Below are positions 44,581-52,961 of a stretch of 64,000 bases of DNA, one piece after another. How positions within the stretch are numbered: the first letter of the stretch is position 1; every line of letters begins with the position of its first letter. Source of the DNA: Pseudarthrobacter chlorophenolicus A6 (GTDB lineage: Bacteria; Actinomycetota; Actinomycetes; Actinomycetales; Micrococcaceae). The DNA is taken from assembly GCF_000022025.1 (NCBI RefSeq), contig NC_011886.1, positions 992,001 to 1,056,000 of the forward strand, written 5' to 3'. The position numbers and the translations under genes were made by a program. The notes under the pieces are model-generated. The model was not told the origin of the DNA, searched no databases, and saw only the letters and a list, made by a program, of their open reading frames with translations.

Positions 44581-45456
44581 GTGAAAATCGCACTTGACCC
44601 CACCCCGTACCACCACTCGCACAGTCTCCTGGAGTTCCCGCGGGTGGTGGCGGACCTTGGCTACAAGTACATGCAGATGACCCCGCACGCGGACTTCATC
44701 CCGTTTTACAACCATCCCAAAGCGGACGACGAACTGGTGGGGCAGCTGAAGAAGGCCTGCACGGATGCGGGCATCGAAATTGCCTCCATCCTGCCGGTGC
44801 TGCGCTGGTCCGGCCCGGATGAGGACGCCCGCGAGGCCGCGGTCCGCTACTGGAAGCGGGCCATCCAGATCGCCGTGGACCTGGGCGTCAGCACCATGAA
44901 CACCGAGTTCAGCGGCCGGCCGGAAAAGGCCGAGGAATCCGAGCGGGCGTTCTACCGGTCCATGGAGGAACTGCTGCCCATCATCGAGCGCGAAGGCATC
45001 GACCTGCTGATCGATCCGCACCCGGATGATTTCGTGGAGGAAGGCCTCGCCGCTATCCGCGTGATCCGGGGCGTGAACTCCAAGAACGTCGGCATGGTCT
45101 ACGTGGCCTCGCACAGCTTCCACATGAAGGACTCCCCGCTGGACATCATGCGCGCCGCCGGGGACAAACTGCGCCTGGTCCACGTGTCCGACTCCATGGA
45201 CCACCACGCCTCCCACGGCCTGCGCTACATCACCAACCCGCCGGGCAACCCGGTCCGCGTCCACCAGCACCTGAAGGTGGGCGACGGCGATGTGAACTGG
45301 GACGAGTTCTTCGGCGGCCTGAAGGAGATCGGCTTCCTGGACCGCGAGGACACCGTGATGGTTTCCAGCGTCTTCGCCGAGGACGAGAACGCCGACGAGG
45401 TGTCCCGGTACCAGCTGGAGACGATCAACCAGTACGTCCAAAAGGTCAGCCTATGA
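44581..45456 (+). CDS. iolH: IolH-like TIM-barrel protein
   Basis: 291 residues from GTG 44581 (GGAG 11 nt upstream). MKIALDPTPYHHSHSLLEFPRVVADLGYKYMQMTPHADF starts an isomerase/epimerase fold; LLIDPHPDDFVEEGL, GMVYVASHSFHMKD and VHVSDSMDHHASHG carry likely metal ligands. This is the IolH-like member of the iol operon, whose precise step is not established. It overlaps the transporter start by 4 nt (ATGA). Confidence 0.78.
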   Translation: MKIALDPTPYHHSHSLLEFPRVVADLGYKYMQMTPHADFIPFYNHPKADDELVGQLKKACTDAGIEIASILPVLRWSGPDEDAREAAVRYWKRAIQIAVDLGVSTMNTEFSGRPEKAEESERAFYRSMEELLPIIEREGIDLLIDPHPDDFVEEGLAAIRVIRGVNSKNVGMVYVASHSFHMKDSPLDIMRAAGDKLRLVHVSDSMDHHASHGLRYITNPPGNPVRVHQHLKVGDGDVNWDEFFGGLKEIGFLDREDTVMVSSVFAEDENADEVSRYQLETINQYVQKVSL

Positions 45457-46895
45457 GGTCCCCTGCTCCCGCCCCTGCGGCAAAGGCGGCGCGGCCCGGC
45501 AACCACAAGAAGGCGCTGCGGACCGTCACCATCATCTCCACGTTCGGCGGCCTGCTGTTCGGCTACGACACGGGCGTGATCAACGGTGCGCTGCCGTACA
45601 TGCAGGAGGACCTCGGCCTGACGCCGCTCACCGAAGGCCTGGTGACGTCGTCGCTGCTGTTCGGTGCCGCGTTCGGTGCCCTGTTCGGCGGCCGGCTCGC
45701 AGACCGCAACGGGCGCCGGAAGATGATCATGGTCCTGGCGGTCATCTTCCTCATCGGCACGCTTGCCTGTACCTTCTCGCCGAGCACCGAGGTGATGATC
45801 GCCGCCAGGTTCATTCTGGGCCTGGCCGTGGGCGGCGCCTCCGTCACGGTTCCGGTTTACCTGGCCGAAGTGTCCCCGAGCGACCGCCGCGGGCGGATCG
45901 TCACGCAGAACGAGCTGATGATCGTCACCGGCCAACTGCTGGCCTTCATCTTCAACGCCTACCTCGGCAACACCTTCGGCGAGTCCGGCGGCATCTGGCG
46001 CTGGATGCTGGTGATCGCCACCCTCCCCGCCATTGCGCTGTGGATCGGGATGAACTTCATGCCCGAGAGCCCGCGCTGGCTCGCTTCGATGGGCAGCTTC
46101 GGCGAAACCCTCAGCGTGCTCCAACGCATTAGGTCCCAGGAGGAGGCGCGGAGGGAGTTCGAGGAAGTCAAGGCCATGGCCGTGGAGGACTACAAGTCCA
46201 AGATGGGCACCTGGAAGGACCTCGGCATCCCGTGGCTCCGCCGGATCTTCTTTGTGGGCCTGGGCCTGGCGGTGATCCAGCAGATCACAGGCGTGAACTC
46301 GATCATGTACTACGGGACGCAGATCCTGTCCGAGTCCGGCTTTGGCCGCGAAGCCGCCCTGACCGCCAACATCGCCAACGGCGTCATCTCGGTCCTGGCC
46401 ACCTTCGTAGGCATCTGGCTGCTCGGCAAGGTGGGGCGCCGCAGGATGCTGATCACCGGGCAGGCAGGCACGACGACGGCGCTGCTGCTTATCGGGATCT
46501 TCTCACTGATACTGCCGGAAGGGTCCGTCCGGGGTTTCGTCATCCTGGCGCTTACCGTGACGTTCCTGGCCTTCCAGCAGGGCGCCATCTCCCCGGTCAC
46601 CTGGCTGATGCTGTCCGAAATCTTCCCGCTGAAGATCCGCGGCCTGGGCATGGGCGCGTCCGCGTTCCTGCTGTGGATCGTGAACTTCCTGGTGGGCTTT
46701 GGGTTCCCCCAGTTCCTGGCGGCCATTGGGCTGTCCAACACGTTCTTTGTTTTCGCCGTCCTTGGTGTGGGCGCCATCGCCTTCGCCGCGAAGTACGTTC
46801 CGGAAACCAAGGACAAGAGCCTCGAGGACCTGGAGCACTACTTCAAGAACGTTGCCGGGCAGAAGTCCGGCGCAGCCGCCGGCAAGGCGATTTAG
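45453..46895 (+). CDS. iolT: MFS inositol/sugar symporter (IolT type 1)
   Basis: 480 residues. Sugar-porter signatures: GGLLFGYDTGVINGALPYM (helix 1), GGRLADRNGRRK between helices 2 and 3, PESPRWL at the end of helix 6, QQITGVNSIMYYG (helix 7), and PETKDKSLEDLE at the C-terminus. Twelve membrane helices with a long central loop. Imports myo-inositol, probably with protons. Last gene of the iol operon; a terminator follows. Confidence 0.92.
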   Translation: MRSPAPAPAAKAARPGNHKKALRTVTIISTFGGLLFGYDTGVINGALPYMQEDLGLTPLTEGLVTSSLLFGAAFGALFGGRLADRNGRRKMIMVLAVIFLIGTLACTFSPSTEVMIAARFILGLAVGGASVTVPVYLAEVSPSDRRGRIVTQNELMIVTGQLLAFIFNAYLGNTFGESGGIWRWMLVIATLPAIALWIGMNFMPESPRWLASMGSFGETLSVLQRIRSQEEARREFEEVKAMAVEDYKSKMGTWKDLGIPWLRRIFFVGLGLAVIQQITGVNSIMYYGTQILSESGFGREAALTANIANGVISVLATFVGIWLLGKVGRRRMLITGQAGTTTALLLIGIFSLILPEGSVRGFVILALTVTFLAFQQGAISPVTWLMLSEIFPLKIRGLGMGASAFLLWIVNFLVGFGFPQFLAAIGLSNTFFVFAVLGVGAIAFAAKYVPETKDKSLEDLEHYFKNVAGQKSGAAAGKAI

Positions 46896-46927
46896 CCGGC
46901 CCGCAATACGGTTCCCCCAGAAAAGGC

Positions 46928-46959
46928 GATGCCCCTCCGTTCATCTTCGGAGGGGCATC
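46928..46959. terminator. Terminator of the iol operon
   Basis: GATGCCCCTCCG (46928-46939) pairs with CGGAGGGGCATC (46948-46959), loop TTCATCTT, then TTCT. It lies between the inositol transporter and the convergent MarR gene. Confidence 0.9.
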
Positions 46960-46988
46960 TTCTGTTGGTGGCGGAAGGTGGGCCGTAC

Positions 46989-47438
46989 TTACGCCGGAAC
47001 GTGCAGCGTGGGCAGCGCGCCCACCAGGGGTGCAAGTTCCGGCAGCGCCTGGGCCTGTTCAAGCGCCCTTTCCAGCGTGGCGTCGTGGACCGGGCGGGCT
47101 TCGGCCAGCAGCGTGCTTCCGCTGGGGGTGAGCTCGGTGTAAATGCCCCTCCGGTCGTCATCGCAGAGGATCCGGGTCAGCAGGCCCCGGTCCTCAAGCC
47201 GGTTAACCAGGCGGGTGGTGGCGCTGGGACTCAGGGCTGTGGCCCGGGCCAGCTGCTGCATGCGCATATGCCAGCCGTCCTGCCGGTTCAGTGCGTCCAG
47301 GACGGTGTACTCCACCACGGACAGTTGGGACTCAGCCTGCAGGGACCGTTCCAGCTCACCCTCGATCAGGCCGTGCAAGGCTGCCAGGGTGCGCCAGCCC
47401 TGCGCGCGGACCTCGACGGCGTCGTCCTTGATGCCCAT
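46989..47438 (-). CDS. MarR-family regulator
   Basis: 149 residues from ATG 47438, with GAAGGAG 6 nt upstream. Winged helix: LSVVEYTVLDALNRQDGWHMRMQQLARATALSPSATTRLVNRLEDRGLLTRILCDDDRRGIYTELT. It probably represses the divergent MFS gene and itself through the 56-bp palindrome in the shared promoter region. The inducer is unknown; MarR proteins often sense phenolic or toxic compounds. Confidence 0.92.
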   Translation of the reverse strand: MGIKDDAVEVRAQGWRTLAALHGLIEGELERSLQAESQLSVVEYTVLDALNRQDGWHMRMQQLARATALSPSATTRLVNRLEDRGLLTRILCDDDRRGIYTELTPSGSTLLAEARPVHDATLERALEQAQALPELAPLVGALPTLHVPA

Positions 47439-47491
47439 GGTTGCTCCTTCCGGGAAGCCGGCGACAAAGGATCGGCGGCGGTGCACACAAG

Positions 47492-47547
47492 TAGTTGCTT
47501 GCGCGGTATATTTGCATGTGCAACAATAAATACCGCGCCTGCAACTA
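47492..47547. promoter_or_regulatory. 56-bp interrupted palindrome between marR and the MFS gene
   Basis: Arms TAGTTGC (47492-47498)/GCAACTA (47541-47547) and GCGCGGTA (47501-47508)/TACCGCGC (47531-47538) share one centre, at 47519.5. A third inverted repeat, TTGCATGTGCAA (47512-47523), lies in the middle and fits the MarR-type TTGC-n4-GCAA pattern. Probable operator of the MarR protein for both divergent promoters. Confidence 0.6.
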
Positions 47548-47604
47548 TTTTAGGCGCTATTCCCGCAGGGAACAACCAACCACAAAGCTCAAAGGAGCAT
47601 TGAC

Positions 47605-48828
47605 ATGCCTGTTGGCCTGATTGCCCTCGCCCTTGGAGGGTTTGGCATTGGACTCACCGAATTCGTGATCGCGGGCCTCCTGCCCGACGTTGCCGCAGAC
47701 TTCGGGGTGAGCGAGGCGTCCGCCGGATGGTTCATTTCGGGCTACGCGCTCGCCGTGGTGGTGGGCGCCCTGGGGTTGACGGCTGCCGTCACCCGGCTGG
47801 AGCGCAAGCCCGTACTGGCCGGCCTGCTGGTGCTCTTCATCGCCGGGAACCTGCTGTCCGCAACGGCTGCGGACTACTGGCCCATGATGCTGGGCCGGGT
47901 CATCGCCGCACTCGCGCATGGTGCCTTCTTCGGCATCGGCGCTGTGGTGGCCGCCGGCATGGTGCCGCCCAGCAAGAAGGCCGGTGCCATCGCGCTGATG
48001 TTCACCGGGCTCACTGCCGCCAACGTCCTGGGTGTACCCTTCGGCACCCTGCTGGGCCAGGCCGCTGGCTGGCGGGCCACGTTCTGGGCCATCACCGTGA
48101 TCGGCGTGGCGGCGCTCGCCGGCATTCTTGCCCTGGTGCCGCGGCAGGCCGGCGCAGCAGAAGCCGGCGGCAGCCTGCGTTCAGAGCTCGGTGCGTTCCG
48201 CTCCGGCCAGGTGTGGCTTTCCATTGTGGTGACGGTGCTGGGCTTCGGTGGCATGTTCGGGGCGTTCACCTACATCGCCTACACCCTCACCGAAGTGTCA
48301 GGCTTCGCTGCCTCAACGGTGCCGTGGCTCCTGATCGTGTTCGGCGTGGGGCTGTTCGCCGGCAACACCCTCGGCGGCAAGGCGGCGGACCGGAACCTGG
48401 ACCGTACCCTGCTGGTGGTGCTCGCCGTCCTGGCTGTTGTCCTGGTGGCGTTCGCCCTGGTGGCAGCCAACCCGGTCCTGACGGTCATCTCCCTGGTCCT
48501 GATGGGCGGCTTCGGCTTCGCCACCGTTCCCGGGCTGCAGATGCGCGTGATGAAGTACGCTCCGGGCGCGCCCACCCTGGCCTCCGGCGCCAATATCGGT
48601 GCCTTCAATGTGGGGAACGCCCTCGGTGCCTGGCTGGGCGGCGTCACCATCACGGCAGGCTTCGGCTACACCTCGCCCATCTGGGCCGGAGCAGTCATCA
48701 CCGTGGCGGGCGTGGCCGTCATGGCCTTCGCTGCGGCCGCTGCGAAGCGGAGCGAAACCCGAGTCGATGCACCGGCCGAAGCCCCGGACGAGGCGGCGGC
48801 TGAGGCCGCAGGTGTGGTCCGCGTCTGA
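47605..48828 (+). CDS. MFS efflux transporter (DHA1 type)
   Basis: 407 residues starting MPVGLIALALGGFGIGLTEFVIAG, with LLPDVAADFGVSEASAGWFISGYALAV and RVIAALAHGAFFGIGAVVAAGMVPPSKKAGAIALMFTGLTAANVLGVPFG (antiporter motif C-like). Twelve helices, resembling the PbuE/Cmr-type drug exporters. AAAGGAG precedes the ATG. Under MarR control by context. Substrate unknown; ends with a bidirectional terminator. Confidence 0.9.
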   Translation: MPVGLIALALGGFGIGLTEFVIAGLLPDVAADFGVSEASAGWFISGYALAVVVGALGLTAAVTRLERKPVLAGLLVLFIAGNLLSATAADYWPMMLGRVIAALAHGAFFGIGAVVAAGMVPPSKKAGAIALMFTGLTAANVLGVPFGTLLGQAAGWRATFWAITVIGVAALAGILALVPRQAGAAEAGGSLRSELGAFRSGQVWLSIVVTVLGFGGMFGAFTYIAYTLTEVSGFAASTVPWLLIVFGVGLFAGNTLGGKAADRNLDRTLLVVLAVLAVVLVAFALVAANPVLTVISLVLMGGFGFATVPGLQMRVMKYAPGAPTLASGANIGAFNVGNALGAWLGGVTITAGFGYTSPIWAGAVITVAGVAVMAFAAAAAKRSETRVDAPAEAPDEAAAEAAGVVRV

Positions 48829-48894
48829 ACCATCCGCCAGGCGCCGAGTAGTGATCGGCCGGGCCGTGGCCGTTACTTTGACACGAAGGTGAAC

Positions 48895-48927
48895 GGCCGG
48901 CACCCGTAGTGATGTGGGGTGCCGGCC
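48895..48927. terminator. Bidirectional terminator
   Basis: GGCCGGCACCC (48895-48905) pairs with GGGTGCCGGCC (48917-48927), followed by TTTC on the plus side and preceded by a weakly A-rich stretch on the other. It separates the MFS and I36-inhibitor genes, which converge. Confidence 0.85.
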
Positions 48928-49032
48928 TTTCACGTGTTGCTATGGCGAACTTACGTGAAGTCGCTGGCCGTCGTGCTGCTTTTTGGTGTGCTGCCCGGCG
49001 GCAGCGTAGTTGCCCGGGCTGGCAGTGTGGGG

Positions 49033-49482
49033 CTAGGCCCAGGACTGGTCGCGGTCGAGGCATGCCCCGCCGTTGTAGGCCACGTGGATTGAGCTGATCC
49101 TGTTTTTCATCGCGCCCAGGTTGAGGCGTTCTCCCGGTTGGATGTACCAGGCGTAGCCTTCGCAGCCGGGGTTGTCGTAGATCGTGATGTACGCGAAGGT
49201 GTTGTTGATCAGGGATGCTGCGTTGTTGTTGACCTGTACGCCCCATCCGTTCCGTCCGACGGGGCCGTCTGTGAACAGTTCGTTGCCCATGGTGGCGTCG
49301 CTGTTGGCGTAGTCGGCGCGTGCTCCCTGGAAGTCGGAGTTGAAGTAGAAGCACACCCGTGATGTCGGGCATGCGGTGCCTGTTCCTGACGCGTTGGCAG
49401 CGGGCGCGCCTGCCAATACCGCGCTGGCGCTCAAAGCGAAGACGGCGGCGGCAGTAGCTGTTTTGTTGAGTGCGAGTTTCAT
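49033..49482 (-). CDS. Secreted peptidase-inhibitor I36-like protein
   Basis: 149 residues. Sec signal peptide MKLALNKTATAAAVFALSAS..., cleavage probably after ANA-SG (about 32). The mature part CPTSRVCFYFNSDFQGARADYANSDA, with NNAASLINNTFAYITIYDNPGCEGYAWYIQPGERLNLG, matches the crystallin-like I36 family (Streptomyces metalloproteinase inhibitor SMPI). It could protect against secreted proteases or act in the envelope. GGGGAGC precedes the ATG. Two Cys pairs are present. Confidence 0.88.
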   Translation of the reverse strand: MKLALNKTATAAAVFALSASAVLAGAPAANASGTGTACPTSRVCFYFNSDFQGARADYANSDATMGNELFTDGPVGRNGWGVQVNNNAASLINNTFAYITIYDNPGCEGYAWYIQPGERLNLGAMKNRISSIHVAYNGGACLDRDQSWA

Positions 49483-49631
49483 GGTGCTCCCCAGTCATTT
49501 TTCACGGATCTATTGTCCGGGCGTCCACGACAGATGCCGTACCTATTTTGTGCCTTTCCGGGTCGGATGGCCATGGGGACAGCTGCCCTACGGGTGGATG
49601 GCTGGTTTCGGAGCTGGGCTGGTGGTGTCGC

Positions 49632-50055
49632 TTGGGTCAGGCGGGCCTACGGAAGTTGGTGGTGACTACCGCCGCCCTGCAGCTTGTGGTCGTCGCAGCT
49701 TTGTACCGGCCCGGAAAAAATCCTGAACCCTCTGGCTTGTCATTGATCGTGACCCAAAGCAGCCATCTACAAAGGGCCGAAACAAGAGGCGGAACAGCAA
49801 GCGCTACTTCAGGGAAAGTTAGACCGTGATTCCAAGGGATGCTTAGTAGGAAAAACGGATGACGGCAGCCAGACCGTCCTGATCTTTCCGGAGGGGTCCA
49901 CTCCGACCACGGACGGCGTAAAGCTTCCGACAGGGGAACAATTCGCTGTCGGAGATTCCGTCTCCTTCGGGGGCGGCAACACCACGTCGTCACAGGTAAC
50001 AGCGGAATGCTCTGCCTCAGCAGAACCATTCCTGATTATGAGCGGTACTTCGTAA
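49632..50055 (+). pseudogene. Frameshifted secreted protein remnant
   Basis: A hydrophobic start (LRKLVVTTAALQLVVVAAL, 49650-49710) runs into a different frame (CTGPEK..., stop near 49750), while a clean C-terminal frame with no start begins after 49752. That frame runs to TAA 50055 and reads PKAAIYKGPKQEAEQQALLQ... then LDRDSKGCLVGKTDDGSQTV and GEQFAVGDSVSFGGGN. It looks like a small lipoprotein gene (lipobox near AALC) broken by a frame change and a stop. The 49483-50166 gap holds nothing else I can support. Confidence 0.55.
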
Positions 50056-50166
50056 GCCAACCTTTCAGGTCCACCGCGAGTTGCCCGTTAGCCGACCGGC
50101 TTACGGGCGGCTAGTCCGAGGTCCGTCGCTGCGCGTGAGGTCTTGGCAACTACGTAGGATTTGTGG

Positions 50167-50475
50167 ATGAGTCGCAATCAGCACAACGTTGAAGTTTTCA
50201 GAGACGAGATAATTGCCGTAGCCGCAGAGCTACGTGCTGTGGCCCGCTCAGAACAGGACAAGCAGCGAATAGAAGTTGCCGACTGGCTCGACGAACAGTT
50301 CATCGGTATCTCAGACCCGCGCGTTCTGCGTGAAGCAACACGGAATGCTCTCACCTTGTTCCAAGGCGGCATGGGATCGTTCCAGGATGTCGGCACAGAG
50401 GCCTCGGCGCACGCGGTCAGTCGGCTGCGTAGTGCGCTGGTCCGTGGGCTCGATACTGGCGTTCGCGACTCGTGA
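50167..50475 (+). CDS. Small orphan protein, DUF6966-like
   Basis: 102 residues from ATG 50167, with AGGA 7 nt upstream. VEVFRDEIIAVAAELRAVARSEQDKQRIEVADWLDEQFIGISDPRVLREATRNALTLFQGGMGSFQDVG is helical and acidic. It resembles the small DUF6966-type proteins often found next to polymorphic-toxin immunity genes; I cannot confirm the family. No toxin gene is adjacent. Confidence 0.6.
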   Translation: MSRNQHNVEVFRDEIIAVAAELRAVARSEQDKQRIEVADWLDEQFIGISDPRVLREATRNALTLFQGGMGSFQDVGTEASAHAVSRLRSALVRGLDTGVRDS

Positions 50476-50660
50476 ATGTGCTCATGGCGCCTCCGTAGTG
50501 TCCGGTGGAGGATCGGCAAACGGACACGCGAGCGGTTTGTGGCTCGCATAGGTGCCTTGTCTGAACCGCTCGTGCAATCCATGCCGGCGGAATCGTGATG
50601 GTGGAATGTCCCATGCCGCTAATACACCCCCGATGTTGGTGGCGAACGGATCCTGCCGGT

Positions 50661-51101
50661 TCAGACAGCAGGTCCCATGGTGAGGTCGTAGCGTCCATCT
50701 GGCCATGAGAACTGGTCGGATGCGATCTGCAGAATCGAAGGCGACTGCATCGCCGCGGTGCGCAATGATTCTTTGCTGACTGTCTCGTTGCCTATCGACC
50801 GGGCAAACATGAGTATCCGCCAGGAATCGAAGACAGCGCGTCCGTCATCATCCCAATCCACGTCCAAGTCCTCTCCGCTGTCCAGTTCAAAGCGACAACC
50901 CACGCCATGCAGATGAAAGGCGCCCCAGCCGTCCAGCCGCCCGGAGCGTACGGGATCGCTGCCGTCTCGGGGCACCAGCCATAATCCGGTCCACACGGTC
51001 GGACGCTCTGTTCCGCCGTACTGCATGAAAAGAGCATCCAGGCACCGGGAGGTCAGCCGGAAGAACGACTCAACAATTTCGTGGGATGCAATGCTGCTCA
51101 T
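50661..51101 (-). CDS. DUF6896-like immunity-type protein
   Basis: 146 residues from ATG 51101, with AGGA 7 nt upstream. Helical N-terminus IVESFFRLTSRCLDALFMQYG, then GWGAFHLHGVGCRFELDSGEDLDVDWDDDGRAVFDSWRILMFARSIG, a pattern I associate with DUF6896 proteins. Such proteins are proposed immunity partners. It is divergent from the SUFU gene, with no toxin in sight. The family call is tentative. Confidence 0.6.
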   Translation of the reverse strand: MSSIASHEIVESFFRLTSRCLDALFMQYGGTERPTVWTGLWLVPRDGSDPVRSGRLDGWGAFHLHGVGCRFELDSGEDLDVDWDDDGRAVFDSWRILMFARSIGNETVSKESLRTAAMQSPSILQIASDQFSWPDGRYDLTMGPAV

Positions 51102-51321
51102 TGGGCCATCCTGTCAAAGCACAGCACCAGTCAGGTTCGCAAAGGGCTCGAATCGCACTATCAATTCAAGCAAGACGGCTCAGATATGCGCAGGGTCCGG
51201 TAGGGGATCCTTTCGTGCATCACGGGTTCGCAGCTTTTCCCGGAGCTAGTGCGTTCTGTTCGCGGTGAGGTTATGCTGCGGCAATGGCGACCGCCGGCAG
51301 CGGGGATGGGAAGGAGCAGCC

Positions 51322-51894
51322 ATCACGCACCTTGTCGAGCACCTTGAACAATATCTCGGCCCCATCTCTGGGGGATGGTCCAGGGACGCGGACGGACGGC
51401 CGGCACACGCGCAGGTCGTCAAGTTTGACGACGGTCCCCTGGACGGAGTTGTTGCCTACTCGACGCTGGGGCTGAGCCGGTGCGCATTGGCTATGCCGGG
51501 CAGGGCGCCGATCCGGATTGAACTTTTGATGTTGGTCCGCCGCGGCCACTTTGAGCGGTACATTCCTTCCATGATGCAGCAGCTCGCGGAGGAGATGATT
51601 CACGAGGGACGCGCTCCGCTTCGAGGTGAGGTCATCGGTCCCAGAGGGCCGCTCGATCCTGATACCCGGCTTGAAGCTTTCCTCGTGTACAGCCCCTATT
51701 ACCAACCCGATGGGTTTGCTGTCTGCGAGGACGTGGATGGACCCATCATCATTGCCAACCTCGTTCCGCTGTTCCCTGCTGAGGCCAACTTCGCTGCGAC
51801 GCACGGCTGGGAGGCGTTGGAGGGCCTCCTGGTGGAGCACGATCCGGACGTTGATGACTGGCTGCGGCCTCCGCTACCGGTGCACAACCATTAA
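51322..51894 (+). CDS. SUFU (suppressor-of-fused) family protein
   Basis: 190 residues if initiated at ATC 51322. ITHLVEHLEQYLGPISGGWSRDADGRPAHAQVVKFDD, YSTLGLSRCAL, RIELLMLVRRG and MMQQLAEEMIHEGRAPLRGEVIGPRGPL are those of bacterial SUFU-domain proteins, which act as immunity proteins for secreted toxins. AAGGAG lies 5 nt before ATC, where the family's ATG is expected; the only conventional in-frame start upstream is GTG 51265 without a good ribosome-binding site (209 residues). The gene may therefore be silent or start at ATC. Confidence 0.75.
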   Translation: MTHLVEHLEQYLGPISGGWSRDADGRPAHAQVVKFDDGPLDGVVAYSTLGLSRCALAMPGRAPIRIELLMLVRRGHFERYIPSMMQQLAEEMIHEGRAPLRGEVIGPRGPLDPDTRLEAFLVYSPYYQPDGFAVCEDVDGPIIIANLVPLFPAEANFAATHGWEALEGLLVEHDPDVDDWLRPPLPVHNH

Positions 51895-51965
51895 GCGTCA
51901 ACTCCACCACGCCATTGTCCGAAGCAAATTCCGTGAGATTGCGCGGCATAAGGAAGGATCGTCCC

Positions 51966-52061
51966 ATGGAGTCGATCTCGTGGTCGAGAGCGTCGCAGCC
52001 CGAGGCCCGTGCCGCCGTGCTGCAATTTATAGACGCCGATGACCGAGTCGAGATCTCGTAG
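51966..52061 (+). CDS. Short possible protein (31 aa)
   Basis: ATG 51966 with AAGGAAGGA upstream opens a 31-codon frame ending TAG 52061, MESISWSRASQPEARAAVLQFIDAD then DRVEIS. It has the look of a real protein end rather than random sequence and may be a truncated gene. The rest of the 391-nt gap (51895-52286) shows no further gene. Confidence 0.3.
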   Translation: MESISWSRASQPEARAAVLQFIDADDRVEIS

Positions 52062-52286
52062 GTGATCCCTCACTGCGAGTCCGGTAAAGGATCCTCCACC
52101 GCGCTTCTAAAGTCCCTTAAACGACTCGGCTTTGAGCGTCACAACAGGCCGCGAAAAACCCTCGGTTATGTCACTCACAGGCACTTTCGAGGCCAAGAAC
52201 ACACTCATTACCGTGGACTGCCCATAAACTCTAAACAAACCGGTCAGCCCCTGACTTGCCCTCCGCAATCTGACGATAGAAGACCT

Positions 52287-52751
52287 TTGGTAAGAAGCCG
52301 ATCTGCTTTCAGCAAAATTCTCCTGATCCTGGTGGTCAGCATCCTGAGCGCGATGTCTATGTCCTGCAGTCCAACTGCAACACCGACACGCGAAGACATT
52401 ATCGGAACGTGGACCTACGCGGCTAACGACAGCACCTACAAGACACAAGCGCTCAACGGCACGCTGGTGTTCCATGAAGATGGCACGTTCCAGCTCGACC
52501 GAATACCTGCAAAAGTAGTGTCTTTCATTGGTCCAGATGTGCCTACTTCCGAACACGGAACGTGGACCATCGTCAAGGAGGCCCGCGGAATAGACAAACC
52601 CTTCGTTGATATCACTACGTCAGGGTCAGAAGTCTTGAACGGTAGATGGCGTGGACAGTTTCTCGTCGAAGGCAACGGCAATTCCCGCCGGCTGGTGGGC
52701 ATTATCGGCGACCGAGACGCGGATATGAACTACGTACTGCGACGACACTAA
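52287..52751 (+). CDS. Lipoprotein with a lipocalin-like domain
   Basis: 154 residues from TTG 52287 (weak AGAAGA upstream). A signal segment SKILLILVVSILSAMSMSC ends in a lipobox-like MSMSC. The mature region EDIIGTWTYAANDS, GTLVFHEDGTFQLDRIP, SEHGTWTIVKEA and GRWRGQFLVEGN has the GxW and repeated-strand pattern of small lipocalin-like (META/DUF-type) lipoproteins. Function unknown. The codon use is less GC-biased than in core genes. Confidence 0.6.
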   Translation: MVRSRSAFSKILLILVVSILSAMSMSCSPTATPTREDIIGTWTYAANDSTYKTQALNGTLVFHEDGTFQLDRIPAKVVSFIGPDVPTSEHGTWTIVKEARGIDKPFVDITTSGSEVLNGRWRGQFLVEGNGNSRRLVGIIGDRDADMNYVLRRH

Positions 52752-52961
52752 AAAGTGATGCCACCATCCTGGACGCCGATGAGAGCTACCCAAAGGCTCC
52801 CAATTAAACAGCCGTGGATAACCCGAATTGACCCCAGATGTGGACAGCTAGAGGCAGCCTGAGCAACCGACCGGCATCGCTCCTCAGTAGGCACCGTGCG
52901 AAGGCAGACCACCGTGCAATGGCCGGCCACCTAGAGTTGCCTTAGACAGAAACGGAGACCC

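Noticed and set aside
47727..48803. 358-codon plus-strand frame inside the MFS gene
   Set aside because: Shifted frame of the MFS coding sequence; Arg/Gly/His-rich without any membrane pattern.
48829..49032. Possible small gene between the MFS and I36 genes
   Set aside because: The only frames are short and antisense to the terminator hairpin, with no ribosome-binding site.
50482..50706. 74-codon minus-strand frame with a protein-like stretch (FATNIGGVLAAWDIPPSRFR)
   Set aside because: It overlaps the end of the DUF6896-like gene and has no clear start signal. It could be a gene remnant, but there is not enough support to list it.
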